This document shows, piece after piece, positions 12,396-27,110 of a stretch of DNA of 58,651 nt; position 1 is the first letter of the stretch; each line of letters opens with the position of its first letter. The notes under the pieces were generated by a model. It did not search any database. It worked only from the letters and a program-made list of their open reading frames with translations, and was not told the origin of the DNA. Location of the stretch: NCBI GenBank assembly GCA_001953115.1, contig LSSL01001125.1, forward strand, positions 17,799 through 76,449, written 5' to 3'. Origin of the DNA: Smittium mucronatum (Eukaryota; Kickxellomycota; Harpellomycetes; Harpellales; Legeriomycetaceae). Position numbers and translations under genes: made by a program.

Positions 12396-15300
12396 AAAAT
12401 ATCAAAACTAATTAAAACTATAATTCTATAATAGATAGCACTTTTTAAGTATTAAGTAAAGCTGATTGTACTTATATTCAAAAAAGAAAGTATTTATATA
12501 AAATATGGAAGATCAATTTTATCATTATGAAAAAATGTTAAATTCGTTTATAAGTATTTTCCGAAATTTAGTTTTCAGAAAAGATTAATAAAGTATGATA
12601 ATGTAAAAAATTTATAATTTATACCTTCTTAAAACTTATCTTTGTATAAAAAACCTATTTACCATAAGTAAATATATTGATTTCTTTAGAACAAAAAAAA
12701 ACCAAAAGGATAATAGAATTAGAGAAATAGTTTTAAAATCAGATTATTGGACTGTAATAGATTTATACAAGATATGTTCCAGAGTTTATGTTTTATATTC
12801 TATCACCTTTTTTCTATAGCCAAATATTATTTAAAGTCACCAAAATTAAAAGCTTTACTAAAGAAATAATCAAGAGTATGTAAAATCATGACCTACTGTC
12901 TAAAGAAAAAAAAAATTAATTACTAGATTAACAATTGAAATAAAAAAAAAAGATATAATATACCCACTGAGCCACCCTCTATTTATCTACTTTTAAAAAT
13001 TCATGTCTATTTATAATTTATTTAAAAAAAATCCTGTAAAAAAATTTTCTTGATAGAAACATGAAAATTTATAACTTCAACATAAATCATATTTAAAATC
13101 TAATAGTACTAATGATATTTTTTCTTTGGCTCCTTTTTGATAAGTTATATAACAGGCAGATACTTAGAAAATATAATTGAAATCTAATTTATCCAATTAT
13201 AGTTATATAATGCGTCAAAGTCCGATTCAATGAATTTAATGTATAATAAAAAACCAACCAAAGCTTGTGTATAATATTTATCAGTCCTTTTATTCAAAAA
13301 AACATTTTTTTTAGACAAAAAGAGCCAAAAAAACATAAGATATGTCTGAATAAAAATATAATAATCACAAAAAATATATAAATATCCCCTTGTGAATGTG
13401 ATTGTAGTTGGACTTAATTTGGAATAAATAAATATTATTTTATGTTAGCTTTAATAACCGAGTAACGCAATAATATTTTAATCAAAAAATATCCAACACT
13501 CTTGAAACTGGTCAAAATATAAAAATTAAAAATTAATTACAGAATAATTTTATTTAAGCTTGTAAAAATATGATCAAAAAAATCCAAAAAACCGTATTCG
13601 AAAAAATTATAGTACACAAAATCGTATAAAATATCAAAATGGTTATATTTTTAATATAATAATTAAATGAGAAACAAATAAAAATAAGAATTCTCTTAAT
13701 AATAAAAATTTTCGCTGAAAAAAAGCATTATTTAAACATATAATATAAATTAAGAGCTACGAAATATCACATAAAGTTTCTAAATAAAAATATTAGGCAT
13801 TATTATTACTTCTGAGGGTACTTTTATTCTTTTTAATGAAATTTTTTTAGTATATAATTCAAAATATTATAGAATATTATACGCCTCATTTGAAAAATTT
13901 TAGATTTGTAGATAAATTATTACTGAAATTATTTTATGACTACTGTATCCCAAGCCCTAATAGAAATTCCATAAAATAAAGATTATGATATATATGATCT
14001 TAGTATTTTATTAGCTGCAATTTTATTATAAGAACTTATAATATGAAATTGAAAATGAAACTGTGGCATAAAAAAATACATATATGAAGTAACAAAACAA
14101 TATTGGGTATTTAAAATTTTTATCGAGGCTTTTTTTGAAGAATCTCTTCTAAATTTATAAAAAATAAATAAATATCTCATTTTATAAATTTTTCATATTG
14201 ACATCATGAGATATTTATACCATTAAAAATAATAACTTTTTATTCATAATTAAAGAGTACAATATTTATTCTTGATTTTTATATTTTTGATTAAAAATTA
14301 TTTTATTTAAGATAAATTAAATATTACCAAAATTTATATAGATATTCTATAGGTATGATTTTATATAATAAATATAGAGTAATATATCACTCTATTTAAT
14401 GTTAATATGTGTTTATAAATTTGGAATTCCCATATACTCATAGTAAAGATTATTCTTTCAGTTACGTGTATAATCTTATATAAATAAGCTTAGTATCTTT
14501 ATATTTTTAAGCCCTTTTTTTCGATTAGACTAAACAAAAATTCTAATTTTTCTTGATTTTTTTTATATTTCTAATCTATTTAGCCAAATTTCAAAAAAAA
14601 TAAAAAATTTAAAATTGAAATGAACTTTATATTCTTTTTAAGTTATGAATTTACAGCTTTATGTTACAATCTAAGTTTGTATATTAATAATTTTACAAGT
14701 TTTTTTTAAAAAGCCTATTATATATATTTACTCATTTTTTAGAATAATTTATTTTTTAATAGACATATATCTAATAACTAATACCCATTCTCGTTTTCTG
14801 ATTTAAAATATCATTTAAAAATTTAAATGATAGTGGAGAAGAAACCTTAAAAAAAATAAAAATCTTGATTGGATTTCATTAAAAATATTTATTATGTATA
14901 TAAATAGGAAGTGTTAGTGGAAAATATATAAAATAAGATAGAAATCGAATTCAGAATAAAAATTTTTGGTAATTAAAGCATATTATAGGATTTAAAAAAA
15001 AATGAAATAAAATAATTAACATAATATTATTATAGGTGTTAATATTATCTTTTCTTAGAATAAATTTTTGCGATCTAAACTTTAAAATTTCATTCATATA
15101 AATTCAGAATTCACAAAAATTTTCATCTATAATTCGAAAAATAATTATTTCGGCTTATTATTTCGTTGGTAAATTTGAATAAAAAAATTTTTTTGAGAAT
15201 TTTTTTATATTTGGTTGTATTGAACAATTTAATATATGAATAAATCGATATTTCTTTCATTAGTGAAAATTTGGAAGATGTAAATAAGATAAAAAATATC

Positions 15301-18300
15301 TTATGTTAAACTTGTTTAAAATAAATTTAATTACGGTAAAATTGGTATTTAAAACTTTTCGGGATTGTAGAGATTTCAGAAGCTACATTTTTATACTATA
15401 TACTTCTAATCTATTTTATCACCTAGTATATATAAATTATATTGCTAATTTATACTTATTTCAAATTATCTCTCAATATTTTTAGAAAAAATTAATTGGT
15501 AACCCACTTTTTTAAAAGCCATCTTTTTTACCTCTTATATATTATTGGCTTAATGAAGTAGTAAATCTTAATTTCCTCTTTCTCAAAGTTTATTTTGCTA
15601 TATGAAAATATTTGTATGCAACTTTGATAAATTTGATCTTTTCTATGAAATGAAGGCAGCTTTTGATAATGTTTCTCGCAAAATATATATATTACTTTAT
15701 GATTTCTAATGTTTCAGTTGAATAAAACCACTAAAATTCTTGGAATAAAATTTTTATGATTCAAATTTAGAAACTCAAAATTTTGATTCTTTTGTAGGTA
15801 AAATTATTCAAATAATTTTTTTTCGATTCATATATGATTTTTCTTTACCGAAAAATTATATATAGAAAATTATGGCCCATATTACGAAAATATACTTTCC
15901 GTAAATTTTTTAACCGTTATAAATTTTTTTACGGGGTTTTTTCGCATAAATGTATGAATCAACTCTTAGATATAAAGCTAATAAATCGAAATCTGCTTTC
16001 AAGGATTTCAAATATTATCTTTTTGTTACAATATGAATTTAAATAGTTTTCGGGTGATTTATAACAACTTTTTACTGGAATAAAACCAAAAAATGATTGG
16101 TTTAGTCCCAAAGTATATATTTTTCCACCAATAAAACTCTTTTTAGATCTATTTGTAGAAAATAGTTTTATAATAAAATGTAGATTATATCTTTATTTTT
16201 CAAAAGCTTGTATATATTGGTTCGATCACTGAATTTTTTTTATATAAAATGGGAAAAATTCAAGTAAACTTTCCTAATAAATTAAACTTATCAATTGATA
16301 TATCAAAAACTGACAAGACATAAGTTCTGAATTACATAACCAATTTTTTATGTTTAAATTGGAGTTTCATGTATCCAAACAATTAAATTTTATCCTTTGA
16401 CATAATTTTTGAAAATATCTCTCTTTTAATGTCACTTCAATAAACTTCTAATTGCAGATAGAATTTTTTTTTGAAATTATAGAAAAGAAAATATATTATT
16501 AAATTAAACATTGAATCCATTTTTAAAAGGGAATTTCAAATTATTTTTCGTATTCACCAGAACATCTTTTGCTATCATTTATTATTTCAAAATTTTCAGT
16601 GAAGCTATTTTTATTATTAGAAGAGTTTTTTGGATAAATTTTCAAGTTTTCGAATATCGATCGAGTTTTTAGATTTTAAAAAAAAATAAGTCTAACTTAT
16701 TTTAAACAATATATTTTAAACATTATATTATATAAAAAAATTAGTTAAACATAAAATTTACATAGACTATTTTTTTTAACAAAATATTTTCATTTCTCAT
16801 TAGTATTTTAGCTAAAAAATATTTCAAGTATTAATTTTTTGGCTAATTCTAGTAAAAGTTTTAAATAATTATTTGTATTTTTCACTTACATAAAAGATAA
16901 TTTGATTATTTGTATATATTTTATGTAAAAGTGGATCCAAAAATGTAATATATGTTTTTTTGATTTGATTCTAATGTTTTTGTGATGTTTTTTTTTTTTG
17001 ATTATTATAAAAATATCAGTTTGGATCCGTATTTCGATTGTATTAAATATATTTTTTTATTTTCGGAATCCCATTTAAAAAAAAAATGTTTTTTTTTGAT
17101 ATAATTCAAAGATTAATAAAATTTTATCACAACTGCTTTATCAATATAATAAAAATTTCTTCAAAAAAGTTTTAATTTAAAAGCTAGAACAAATTTTTTT
17201 TATCAATAACCTAATGATATTAATTTTTATACACTATCAGGATAATGGGATATGGAGAGCCAAATTATGTATGGTTTATGATATGCAAAAAAAAAATCAT
17301 TTGAATTGATAATATTAATTTATAGTAAGTTGATCTTATATTTAAATTGGTGCAAACTTATTTTTTGTGAATAGTTTTTAACACTCTAATTAAAATTAAA
17401 ATATTCACGAATAGGATAACTCATTTATATATGTATAAAAATAAAATAAGAATTTTTTTATTTTTATTTTATAATTGGTATCTTTTTATTATAGTATTGA
17501 TTTTATGAAAAAAATTTCAGTAACTAAAAGATTACCATCGTTAATATTTAATTAATTATCCAATATTTTTACTCATAAAATAGGTTTTATATCACATAGT
17601 GATTAAATTTACTAAAAAAACAATCTAATAATATTATATATACATTTACTTATATTTAAATTTTATCAAATCAAGTTTAAAAATTAATTTTTCTGTTATT
17701 AGATTAATTTTTCTTAATGAAAATTTTTTTTAAAAAATAAAAGACAAAAAAATTTCAAAATTAGTATTCAATTTTTTTTTCAGGGTATTAATATAAGTTT
17801 TTCATGACAGTTTGTCTTTTAAAGAAAAATAAATCAATATTTACCTTAATTAATAAATAAATAGCTGATATATTTATATACTAAAAAAAATTTATAATAG
17901 GTTCAATAAAGCATATATTGTATTGGGTTCTATGTTTTAAAATGATTAAAACTAAAATAAATTAATATAAATTTTTTGAATTAAAACAAAAAATTCATTT
18001 TATCGATGTTTTCAATTAAAAAAAATCTTTTTATCAAAATTTCGAATTAAATTAAAATAAGACCAGAGAATTTAAGAATCAAAAGAAATTTCTTTTTTTA
18101 TGCTTTATCTCATGGATACAATTTTTTTAAAATTTTAAAAAATAAAACATAAATCGAAGCTTTCATTTATTCTATTATTGAACTTTTGTCTTAATTTTTT
18201 AGAATAATATTAAATACAGCATTTATTTATATTTACTAGAAAAAACTAAAAATTTAAAGCTTTAAATTCTTTAAAAAAAACTTATTGGAATATTAATGCA

Positions 18301-18679
18301 TTATCTTTTAATTCTTTTTTTTTTTGAAGCTCTTCCACATATACATAAATTTATCTGATTATCATTATATAAACATGTTTAATTGGATGGGGGGTTTTAT
18401 AGATCAATTATCAATTTCCAATCATTTAAAATAAAAACATGAGTTATATTTTATTATTATATACATAAGTTTTTACCTTAGAAAATTCTTTTTTTTAAAA
18501 AAATTAATGCCCATTATTAAGAAGAAAAAAATTAAAAAAATACTTATTATAACAACCTATGCAATTTTTTCAAGAAAAAATCAAAAAATATACAATTTTG
18601 GTTATATTTGAGAATGATATTTGTGAATAGAAAATTTAGATATGTGAAAAAAGATAATTTGAATATGATTTTACGCCAT

Positions 18680-18692
18680 GGGGGGGGGGGGG
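18680..18692. repeat. Poly-G run (13)
   Basis: Thirteen consecutive G followed by TTAAGAAT. It sits in a chance open frame as a Gly run. Confidence 0.9.
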
Positions 18693-18867
18693 TTAAGAAT
18701 AATTGTTTTCGATTTCATATTTGGATATATTTGATACAATTATGGGTTGAAATATATTCCAACTTAATTTTTCTATGGTTAAAGAAGCGAATTTCGAAAT
18801 TTATTTAAGTTTTACAATTAATTATTTTTAGAAGTTTAATATATGATAAATTTTTAGAAAGAGAAGA

Positions 18868-19070
18868 TTTTATTTGAAACAGTGATGAGGCCAGCTATGA
18901 TTTATTGTAGGATTAAGTATTTCCACTATCAAAACATCAATATTTTAGTGATATAGCCATAAATACTTATGAGATGTGAATAGAAAACGGATCTTAAATT
19001 TTTTCTATAATAATATCGAATTATTATATGTCGATCCGAGTCAGTTAATTTTTTTTATATATCTTAATAT
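18868..19070 (+). pseudogene. Possible LINE reverse-transcriptase tail fragment
   Basis: A plus-strand frame reads ILFETVMRPAMIYC, closely resembling the conserved block after the thumb of many non-LTR reverse transcriptases (pattern: K..V.RPA..YG.E.W). Further stop-rich sequence follows (for example LMRCE). The usual Gly after Tyr is replaced here. It lies directly upstream of the poly(A) retroposon at 19090 but is outside that element's duplication, so it is older target DNA. Weak, motif-level evidence only. Confidence 0.3.
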
Positions 19071-19073
19071 ATT

Positions 19074-19089
19074 GCATGAATTGATTATC
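19074..19089. repeat. Target-site duplication, left (retroposon A)
   Basis: GCATGAATTGATTATC here matches 19277-19292 with one mismatch (G/T), bracketing the short retroposon. Confidence 0.6.
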
Positions 19090-19276
19090 AATTCCAGGGG
19101 GGGTCTTTTGGTTGGTATATTGCGACATTTTCCCGTAGGTACTCAACCGATAGTCTGCTTAGGAGCCTATTGTAGTTGATACAATATTCTTTTCTATACA
19201 TTTTTTTTTTCTTATTTTTTTAGAACAGTTTTTAATGAATTTATCCTACAATAAAAGTCCGTGATACGAAAAAAAG
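19090..19276 (+). mobile_element. Short poly(A) retroposon, copy A
   Basis: About 187 bp, ending in CCGTGATACG followed by seven A, flanked by a 16-bp duplication with one mismatch. The central part (19110-19170, with GTTGGTATATTG and TTTTCCCGTAG) and the tail (ACAATAAAAGTCCGTGATAC) align with the minus-strand copy at 51439-51658. The tail alone matches the copy beside the scaffold gap. Copies differ in where they start, which is expected of 5'-truncated insertions of a LINE or of a SINE. Its tail does not resemble that of the LINE at 1.5 and 30 kb, so it is a separate family. An open frame running through it (18976-19179) crosses the insertion border and is probably chance. Confidence 0.65.
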
Positions 19277-19292
19277 GCATGAATTTATTATC
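19277..19292. repeat. Target-site duplication, right (retroposon A)
   Basis: GCATGAATTTATTATC, the partner of 19074-19089. Confidence 0.6.
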
Positions 19293-22200
19293 TTACAGGA
19301 ATCATTTGGGATTAAAATAGCAGAAGAATAATTAATATATCACCTATTAGTTATAAATTTGATTAAAATAGACCAATGTATATTAATTTCTTTTGAAGTT
19401 TGTAAGTTTATCCAATAGATTTATTTGAGATATTTTATGGTGATTTTATAGAGATTTAAGATTTAATGCATTAATTTTTATTTTTTTTAGCTATATACCT
19501 TAAAAAAAATAAATGATTATAAGAAAACAAAAGATTTTGACTCTTAGAAATTATTGTTTTTTTAGCGAAAAAATTAATTATATTTATAATTTACAAGATT
19601 TCAAAATAATAAATTTTGATTTTTCTACGTTTTTCTCATCAAAAATATTATAAAAAAAAAATTTTCAATTTTATTTTCAGTGTTTAAAGTTATGTCAGTC
19701 TAATTTGATTTTTTTGAAACTCCGGCACTAATAAGGTACTTTTAAAACATTCATCCATTAATATATTATTAATAAATACTAATTCAGTTACTTTTAGTCC
19801 ATTAAAAAAATATATAAAAGTTTTTACTTATATTATGATGTGTTTCAGTTTTTAATATTATAAATTGAGCTCAGTTTTCAGATATAATAGGAAAACAGTT
19901 TTTTTATAAATAAAAACTCAAAAATCCGTATATTTTTTTAAAAAAGATGGAAAGGAATTTAGATAAAATATTATTTTATATTTTTTTAGTAATTTATTTC
20001 GATTTAAGGAAGAAAAAAGATTCTATAAACTCAAAACTTATTTTGTAGCATATTTTGTTGTGAAAAATAACTTAATATATTTTTAGTATTTATTCTTTTA
20101 ATATTTTCAATTTTTTGAAAAATTTCGAATATTTGTCCACTTCCCCACCCAGAGTTTTTATTATAAGATTTTTTTTTGGTTTCATATTCAGTTAATAAAA
20201 TGATTCTTCTTGTATGTTTTTGATTTTAATAAAATAGTAGAATATTTTGTATAAGTCTTTTTATTTTAAAATTAGATATTAAATAAATTCCCTGATACCG
20301 AATCCATTTTTATATAAAGTCTCAATCTTTTATAGTAAAACACCAAAATTTTCCGAAAATCATTTATAACCTAGTTATTATATGAAAAGGTAATAAAAAT
20401 TAAAATATATATTTAAACGACATAATATCTGTGCTGAAAAAATAAAATCATAGCCAATAAAGAGGAGAAAACTTACAAAATTTTCATGAATAAAATTATT
20501 CTTTTGCAATAATAACTAATTAATTTTCTTTGTAATAATCATTAAAAATATAAAAAAATGCTATATATGAAGAGCCTCTATAGGATTAGGAAAATTCCAA
20601 TAATACAAAAAATTTCTAATTTAATAACAAAAATTTTCTAATTTGATGAAAAATAACACCTCTATTAATAAAATAAAATAAATTTTTTTATTTTTTATTT
20701 TTATAGATTCGAAAAATAAATGAATTTTTTCAGCTTTATTAAACATTTAAAATTTAAAAAATAATACAATTTATTTGTACAAGCTAAGGCGCATTATGAA
20801 TAAGCATTATAAATAATAAATTATGAGGGGTGTTTCTGAAATTTTTATTTTTATACGGAAAGGACTTCTTTTAATATTTTTCAATTTTGAGATTAATAGA
20901 TATTATTCAATCGAGAATTTTTTTTGGTAAATGAAAACCCTTTCTTATAATAATAATAATAATTAATTATATTCTTTATATGCATTAGAAAGATTATTTA
21001 AATTATAGAGTTTTTTTTAAATGGAAGGAAAAAAGGGACAAAGCTTTTAGTTTTTGTAAATTACTATAAAAAAAATTATATTTATATGTTTTGGATAATT
21101 ATTTATTGCTATAATCAAAAATATCTAAAGGTGAATTAAAAAAAAAAGTCTCAATCTTTCGAATAATGGATAAAAACATCATTTTTTAAACTTAAACACA
21201 CAGTTTTTTAAGTCGGAATTTTGATAATTTATAACTATAAATTAAAATCAATATTTATTAGTGTTTATTCTATTATAAACCTATATTTTTTTAGAAATTT
21301 CGGACTAGATGTATATTTATATATTAAATTGTAACATGATTTATTTTTTTGATAGAAAAAAACTGTTTTTTAACATAAGTGATATAGAGATGAATGAAAA
21401 ATTTAATATAATGCAGATTAATTTACTGATTATTCTAAATTTTGATAATTTTAAGATTAAAACAATCAACATTATTTTATTTTTAAATAGGTAAATTTTA
21501 CAGATATATTTAGATTATTAAAATTTGAATTTTTTTTGTTGAATTTGATTTTATTTGAGTTTCAGTTTCAGTTTTTATTTTTTTTATTTTTTTAATTTTA
21601 AAATTAATTTAAAAATAAAATTTGTCCAAATTAAATTATAGTTCTATAATAATTTATTATAACTAAAATTGAAATTTTTTTTTTTGAGTATAAATTATAT
21701 TAAATCCTCTTTTGATTTTATCCCATTTATCATTAAAAATTACTGGTATATTATTAAGTCGAAATATTTTATTTCAACCCATTAGATAAATTATAATATT
21801 ATTTTTTAGTTACATCATATTTAAATAAATAAGATATTTTTTTCTAGATTTCATATTTAATTTTACCCATAAATATTCATTATTTCCTATATAAAAAAAA
21901 TATTATTTTCTTCGAATTAAAGTTATCTAAAAATACCTTTTTATAACATTTAAAAGAAAAAAAAATTCAATTAAAAATATTTATTGAAAATATATAAAGA
22001 TTGAACTATTTTGTCAAGTGAAGGAGCATGAAAATTTGCTTTTAATTTTCAAAAAATATATCAATAAATAATTGCATTTATTATTTTTCAAAAAAATTAT
22101 GTAATCGCATAAATTATTATTTGTAAAAAATGGAGAAAACATTAGAAATTTTTAAATCACGATGAGATTTTTTTATATTTTATTTTTACAAAATATTAAT

Positions 22201-25200
22201 CAATAGAATTTAAGTCATCCATCAAATATTCATACTTATAAAAACAATTAATGACAGAACTAAATTAGGAATTGAATTTATATCCAATATAAAGAATTAT
22301 TTTATTCACTTAAGGTTCATTTATTGAGATTTAATCGTCCCTAAATACAAATTTTAAAGTTTTATCCTAAATTATTCATATAATTAATGAATTTATTGCA
22401 ACTTAGATTTTGAAATTTATTGATGAAAATTTTTTGAATGTATTTTGAATTTGTAACCAAATTTTAAAAAAATCTAAAAAAATTAAATCTCTGGTACCAA
22501 AAATTTGAGATTTTATATTTAAATTTTTAAATATAAAATAAATCGGGCTAAATAAAAAAAAATCATCAAAAAAAATTAAAAATGTAATGATATGAACAAT
22601 ATACTAAGTTTTGTGCATTTAAATCATTTGAAATTTTTTTTACTCACGCGTATCTTCTATTGCAACAGATCTGATCCATCAGAAAATTCTAAAAATCGAA
22701 TTAAATAAAACTTATTTTTATTTGTTTTATTTAACGCATTATAATTAAATCATACTCTTAATGATCAATATGAGAAAAAAGTAATTAGAAATTTTTTTTT
22801 TTTTTTTATAAATTTATTAATGAAATTTTAAAATCAGCCATTTTATCATATTATTTATTAAGATGATAAAGTTAAAATTTCACTTTTATCACTTAATTTT
22901 TTAAGCAATAATTATTAATTTAGCGGATGATTTTTTTTAATTTTCGATTTAAAAAATTAAAGTTTTTAGAAAAAATCATTCACTAATAAAAAGAATTATT
23001 TGGCTATAAAGCTTTAAAAAATTGATAATTTATGATTAAAAGTTCTAAAAATATCAATTTTGAGCAATTGAAATTGTATTTATTTTTGGTGGGGTGATTA
23101 AGAATTGCTACGAAAAAGCTTTTGATAAAAATAAAAAATTTATTATTAATATTTTATATAAAATCTATTAAATTTGAAATCAATATGAGGATTAAGTTGA
23201 GCGATAAAAGTATATATACATATATTAATTAAGGTTCAATTCAAATGTATTTTATGAATTTTGTTGTAATTAGCATAAATAGGGTTAAATACGTATTATA
23301 ATAGAATAAAATACATTGATATACGCACAAATATTTAAAAAATTTAAAAAATTAATCTATTTGAAGCTTTTTTACAGAAAATTGTCAATTTTTTTGCGTT
23401 ATTGGAAATTTATTCAATTTGAAAAAAAACTTTCGGCTAATTTAGCTCTAGAATGGAACTTTAATTTATAAATCAAAAAAAAAATCAATCCATTCCACCT
23501 TAATTATTATTGAAGTTATTCATTCATTAATTTTAATTTTAATTAAAAACCAACTTGTGTCTCTAAATTTTAATTATTTTTTTCATTTTAAATATAATCT
23601 CGTAAAAGTAATAAGAGAAAAAGTTTATTATAAACTCAAGTAATATTTAAATAAAGAATAACTGGATAAAGTATTCATTCAATAAACTACTTTCAATCTA
23701 AATTTTAACCTAAAATGCCCTGTAATAAATTTAGAAATAATTTCAAAATATTGATTGAAAAAAAAAAACATAATCGTATGTTAGATATTTAAAAAATTCC
23801 TTATTAGTTAAAAATTAATTCTTATTATCATATAATCCGTTTTTAAATTTAAAAATATACTAAACATGGAAAACTGAATTTTTTAAATACTAAATTTTAT
23901 TTCGTATAAAATTTAATCGGTTTTTTTTACAAGTAAATTAATTTATTTGAAAAGAATTTAGTTTCAAATAAAAATAAAGTTAAAAGTAAAGAATTTTTAT
24001 TAATTATTTTTTAAGCTTAAGGAAAAGGTATTTCAAATAAATTTTAATGCATACAGTTTCGAAAAATCAAAAAAATACTAAATTAAAATAAAACTTTCAT
24101 CAAACAATTTTTTAAAAAAATTTCAAGAAGAGAAATAATAATCTCAACCAGATATAATTCTTATTTTAAATTTTCTTAGTTTTTTAATTATGTTATTTAT
24201 TATTTATTTTGTGTGTATTTTTTTTGCTGTTTATTTTATACGTATCTCTATTTTATGATTATCAATAAATTTGTAGTATTAGTTTAGTTTTGGTTTCATT
24301 AATTCTGAACAATGATTTGATCATTTTTCGGAAAAAAACATTTTAGACAAAATATAAAATTAATATTTAACTTTTTATAAATTAATCTGTGTATTCAGAT
24401 TATTATAGCAGTATTCTGCTCTTGGAATATTAAAGGGGCGATATTTACAGCATATTTGCGGTCGAAATTCATCTTAATTTTTTTAGGACCAAAATATAAA
24501 TAAGAGATTTTTATAACAGATTAAACCAAAGCCAAAAATTAAATATAAAAATTATTTTAATTTATTTCCTATTTAAACTTAATGAAAATGGCTTATTATC
24601 TCTTATTATAATGAAAAATACTTATTGCATCATTTTTTGAACTTTATAGATCAATATTAGGGTTAGCTTATTATTATATCTTAATATTGAATAATTAGAT
24701 TTTGATTTTATTTTGATTTGAAAAAAATAGAAAAAGTAATACTGAATCTATTACAAGACAAAAAAAATTTGCCAAAATTTAAGGTTGAATTTGGATGTTT
24801 ATAATTGTAATTTTTTTATTTTTAAAATCCTATTTGCAGATAAAATTTATCAATATTATATTCATACGGAGTTGATTTTTTAAATTTTAAAATCTCATTT
24901 ACATTATATTTGGTAATTTTGAAGAAAAAAATATTGGACTTAAAAAAAAAGTTATTATAAATTTAAAAATTATGTTTCTGTAAGGATCAGGTTTAATAGG
25001 ATAATTTTAATGATAAAAGGTAAAAGGATATACTTAGTTAAAATATAAAAGATAGGGAAAGTGACAAGTTGAAAAGCTTAGCCATTCCAAAATGTCTAAG
25101 CTTCCTTATTTATACCGTTTTCTATTTTTTAAAAGTCAATTATGCTTATGGGAAGATTTCTTAATTGGATGAAACATTCAATGCGTGTACTGAATCCATT

Positions 25201-27110
25201 GGTCCATTACAGTTTCTAAAAAATTAAAAATGATAAAAAAAATCTCTTAAAAATATGTTTTTTCAGTCTGAAATAGTAATATTTATCCAAAAAAACAAAT
25301 TTTCGATCTCTTTACTGATTTGTATAATATAAATTCTAAGATGTATAGTGTGAATAATATTGTTTATTAAAAAAAAAATCTTAGACTTTCAGCGAATATT
25401 ATAAAATATTATTGGATAAAATCTTAATTTCCATTATTTTATTTTATAATTTGACTCATTATTTTTTTTGAAACTCTAAATAAAAAAAGTATTATATCGA
25501 TTTATAAAAAAAAATATGGAAAAAACGTAAATGGTATCAGATTTACTATATCATTATTTAGCATTATAGTTAATGTAAGTCTGTAAATTGCTATATATAT
25601 ATATTAAAAAAAATTGAAAATACTATACACAAAAATTTCAAATCTCAAATAACAGACTTTAAAATTAATTTACCAAATAATTAAAAATTATTGGTTTTTA
25701 TTTTATAGTTTTATACTTTAATTAAAAAAATCAAAATTTAGAAACTTATATTAAATTTTTCTATTCGTTTTTATTGAGATTAAAAATATAATATAAAATC
25801 AATATTTTATTTTATATAGATTCAACGATTACATTATAAAACTTGATTGGCTTAAAAAAAATCAATTTCAATCTTTCGTTTTATTATCATACATAATATG
25901 GAGAAAAAAATGTTACTAATAAAATATTTACAGATCTTTTATTAAGATTTTTCATTTTTTTACTTTCACAAGGTAATTTATAATTTTTTATACAAGTAAG
26001 CCTCTAACTTATTTTTAAATTCCTGATAAATATTTATTTGCAAATCAGTAACTTTTATTAATAAAGATATTAATTTTTATATCAGAAATAATACAAATAA
26101 CATTAAATATGGAAAAATAGGCACTATGATAGATTTATTAGACTTACTCCCTTTATTTTACTTATTCAAAATTTCCAAATTACCGTAGTGTTTTTTAATG
26201 AAACTTACTTGTAATATTCTTGTCTTTATAGCTATTTCTTGTTATAAAAATATTTTTTGTTGATTTTTTGCTGAATTTCTTTATATATATAGTGAATAAT
26301 TATGCTAAATTTGTTTTAAAAATAAAAAAAAAGTGAAATAAATTCATCGTATATAAATAAAGGTTATTCACCAAAATTATCAAAAAAAAATCAGTGGTAA
26401 TATTATAATTAAAAATTAGTTCAGTTAATGATATTTGATGTTTTTTTAAAGAACTTTCTTAATTTTAATTTATTATTCCGAAAAACCCCATTTGAAAATA
26501 TTCTAATGTTGATAGACAATCACTTGCATATTTTTTTGTGATTTCTTTTTTTAATTCTAAAATATTAAGATCATTTTTACCATTTAAAAGCTTAAATTTT
26601 TAAACATTTTAATCAAGATTAGATTGATCTAAATTTAAACAAAATATCAAAAGAATCAAGCAAATACATTTTACTGATAATGATTTTAAAACCTTGACTA
26701 TAAATTTTCTCAGAAAAAAATTTTTGTTTAAAATTTGCTAAATATAAAAAAAATTAGCTCTTTCGAAATATTTGAACTGATTTGAAAAAAAAATTTATTG
26801 CGTATATTTATGCTTTTAGATTATAGCTTCTATAAAAAAATCATACTATTAGTCGAATTTTTGCAACTTTCAAATAAATTTACTATACATTTTGTAAGTA
26901 TTAACACTAATAACGTATCTGAAGTTAAGGAGTTAATAAATATAAAAAAAATTCATTTTATTTTGTCACTAAATTTATTTTATCCAATTTATTATTTAAT
27001 TCGTCCATGTTTATGGTAACAAAATTTTCTTCAAATGAATTAAAATTTGATTTTTTGCGCTCTTTAAACTTGAATGAGTCGAAAATTTTCAAATTTTTTC
27101 CAAAAAATTA
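19293..27110. other. Extremely A+T-rich desert, no gene seen
   Basis: Nearly 8 kb of A/T homopolymer-rich DNA. The open frames at 21309-21494 and 26798-27019 are low-complexity and motif-free. One local inverted repeat (AAGCTTAG at 25074-25081 with CTAAGCTT at 25096-25103) lies in a slightly more G+C-rich patch at 25.03-25.21 kb. I recognise nothing in that patch. Confidence 0.6.

Larger units (their letters stand above)
3335..18860. other. Extremely A+T-rich desert, no gene seen
   Basis: About 15.5 kb of DNA dominated by A and T homopolymers. All open frames (for example at 4676-4867, 6430-6645, 10109-10291, 13983-14180, 15303-15485, 15834-16046, 18608-18808) are rich in F, I, K, L, N and Y, lack motifs and lie in low-complexity sequence. 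I treat them as chance. Small items inside are listed separately: microsatellites, a palindrome, G-runs and a TTC/GAA cluster. The C-rich tract at 3788-3800 (CCCCCCCC then T then CCCC) is another base-composition oddity. The desert may be mutationally decayed transposon DNA, but I cannot show that by eye. Confidence 0.6.

Noticed and set aside
26798..27019. Plus-strand 73-codon frame with a hydrophobic profile
   Set aside because: Low-complexity F/I/K/L/N composition in A+T-rich DNA, no motif and no neighbouring support.
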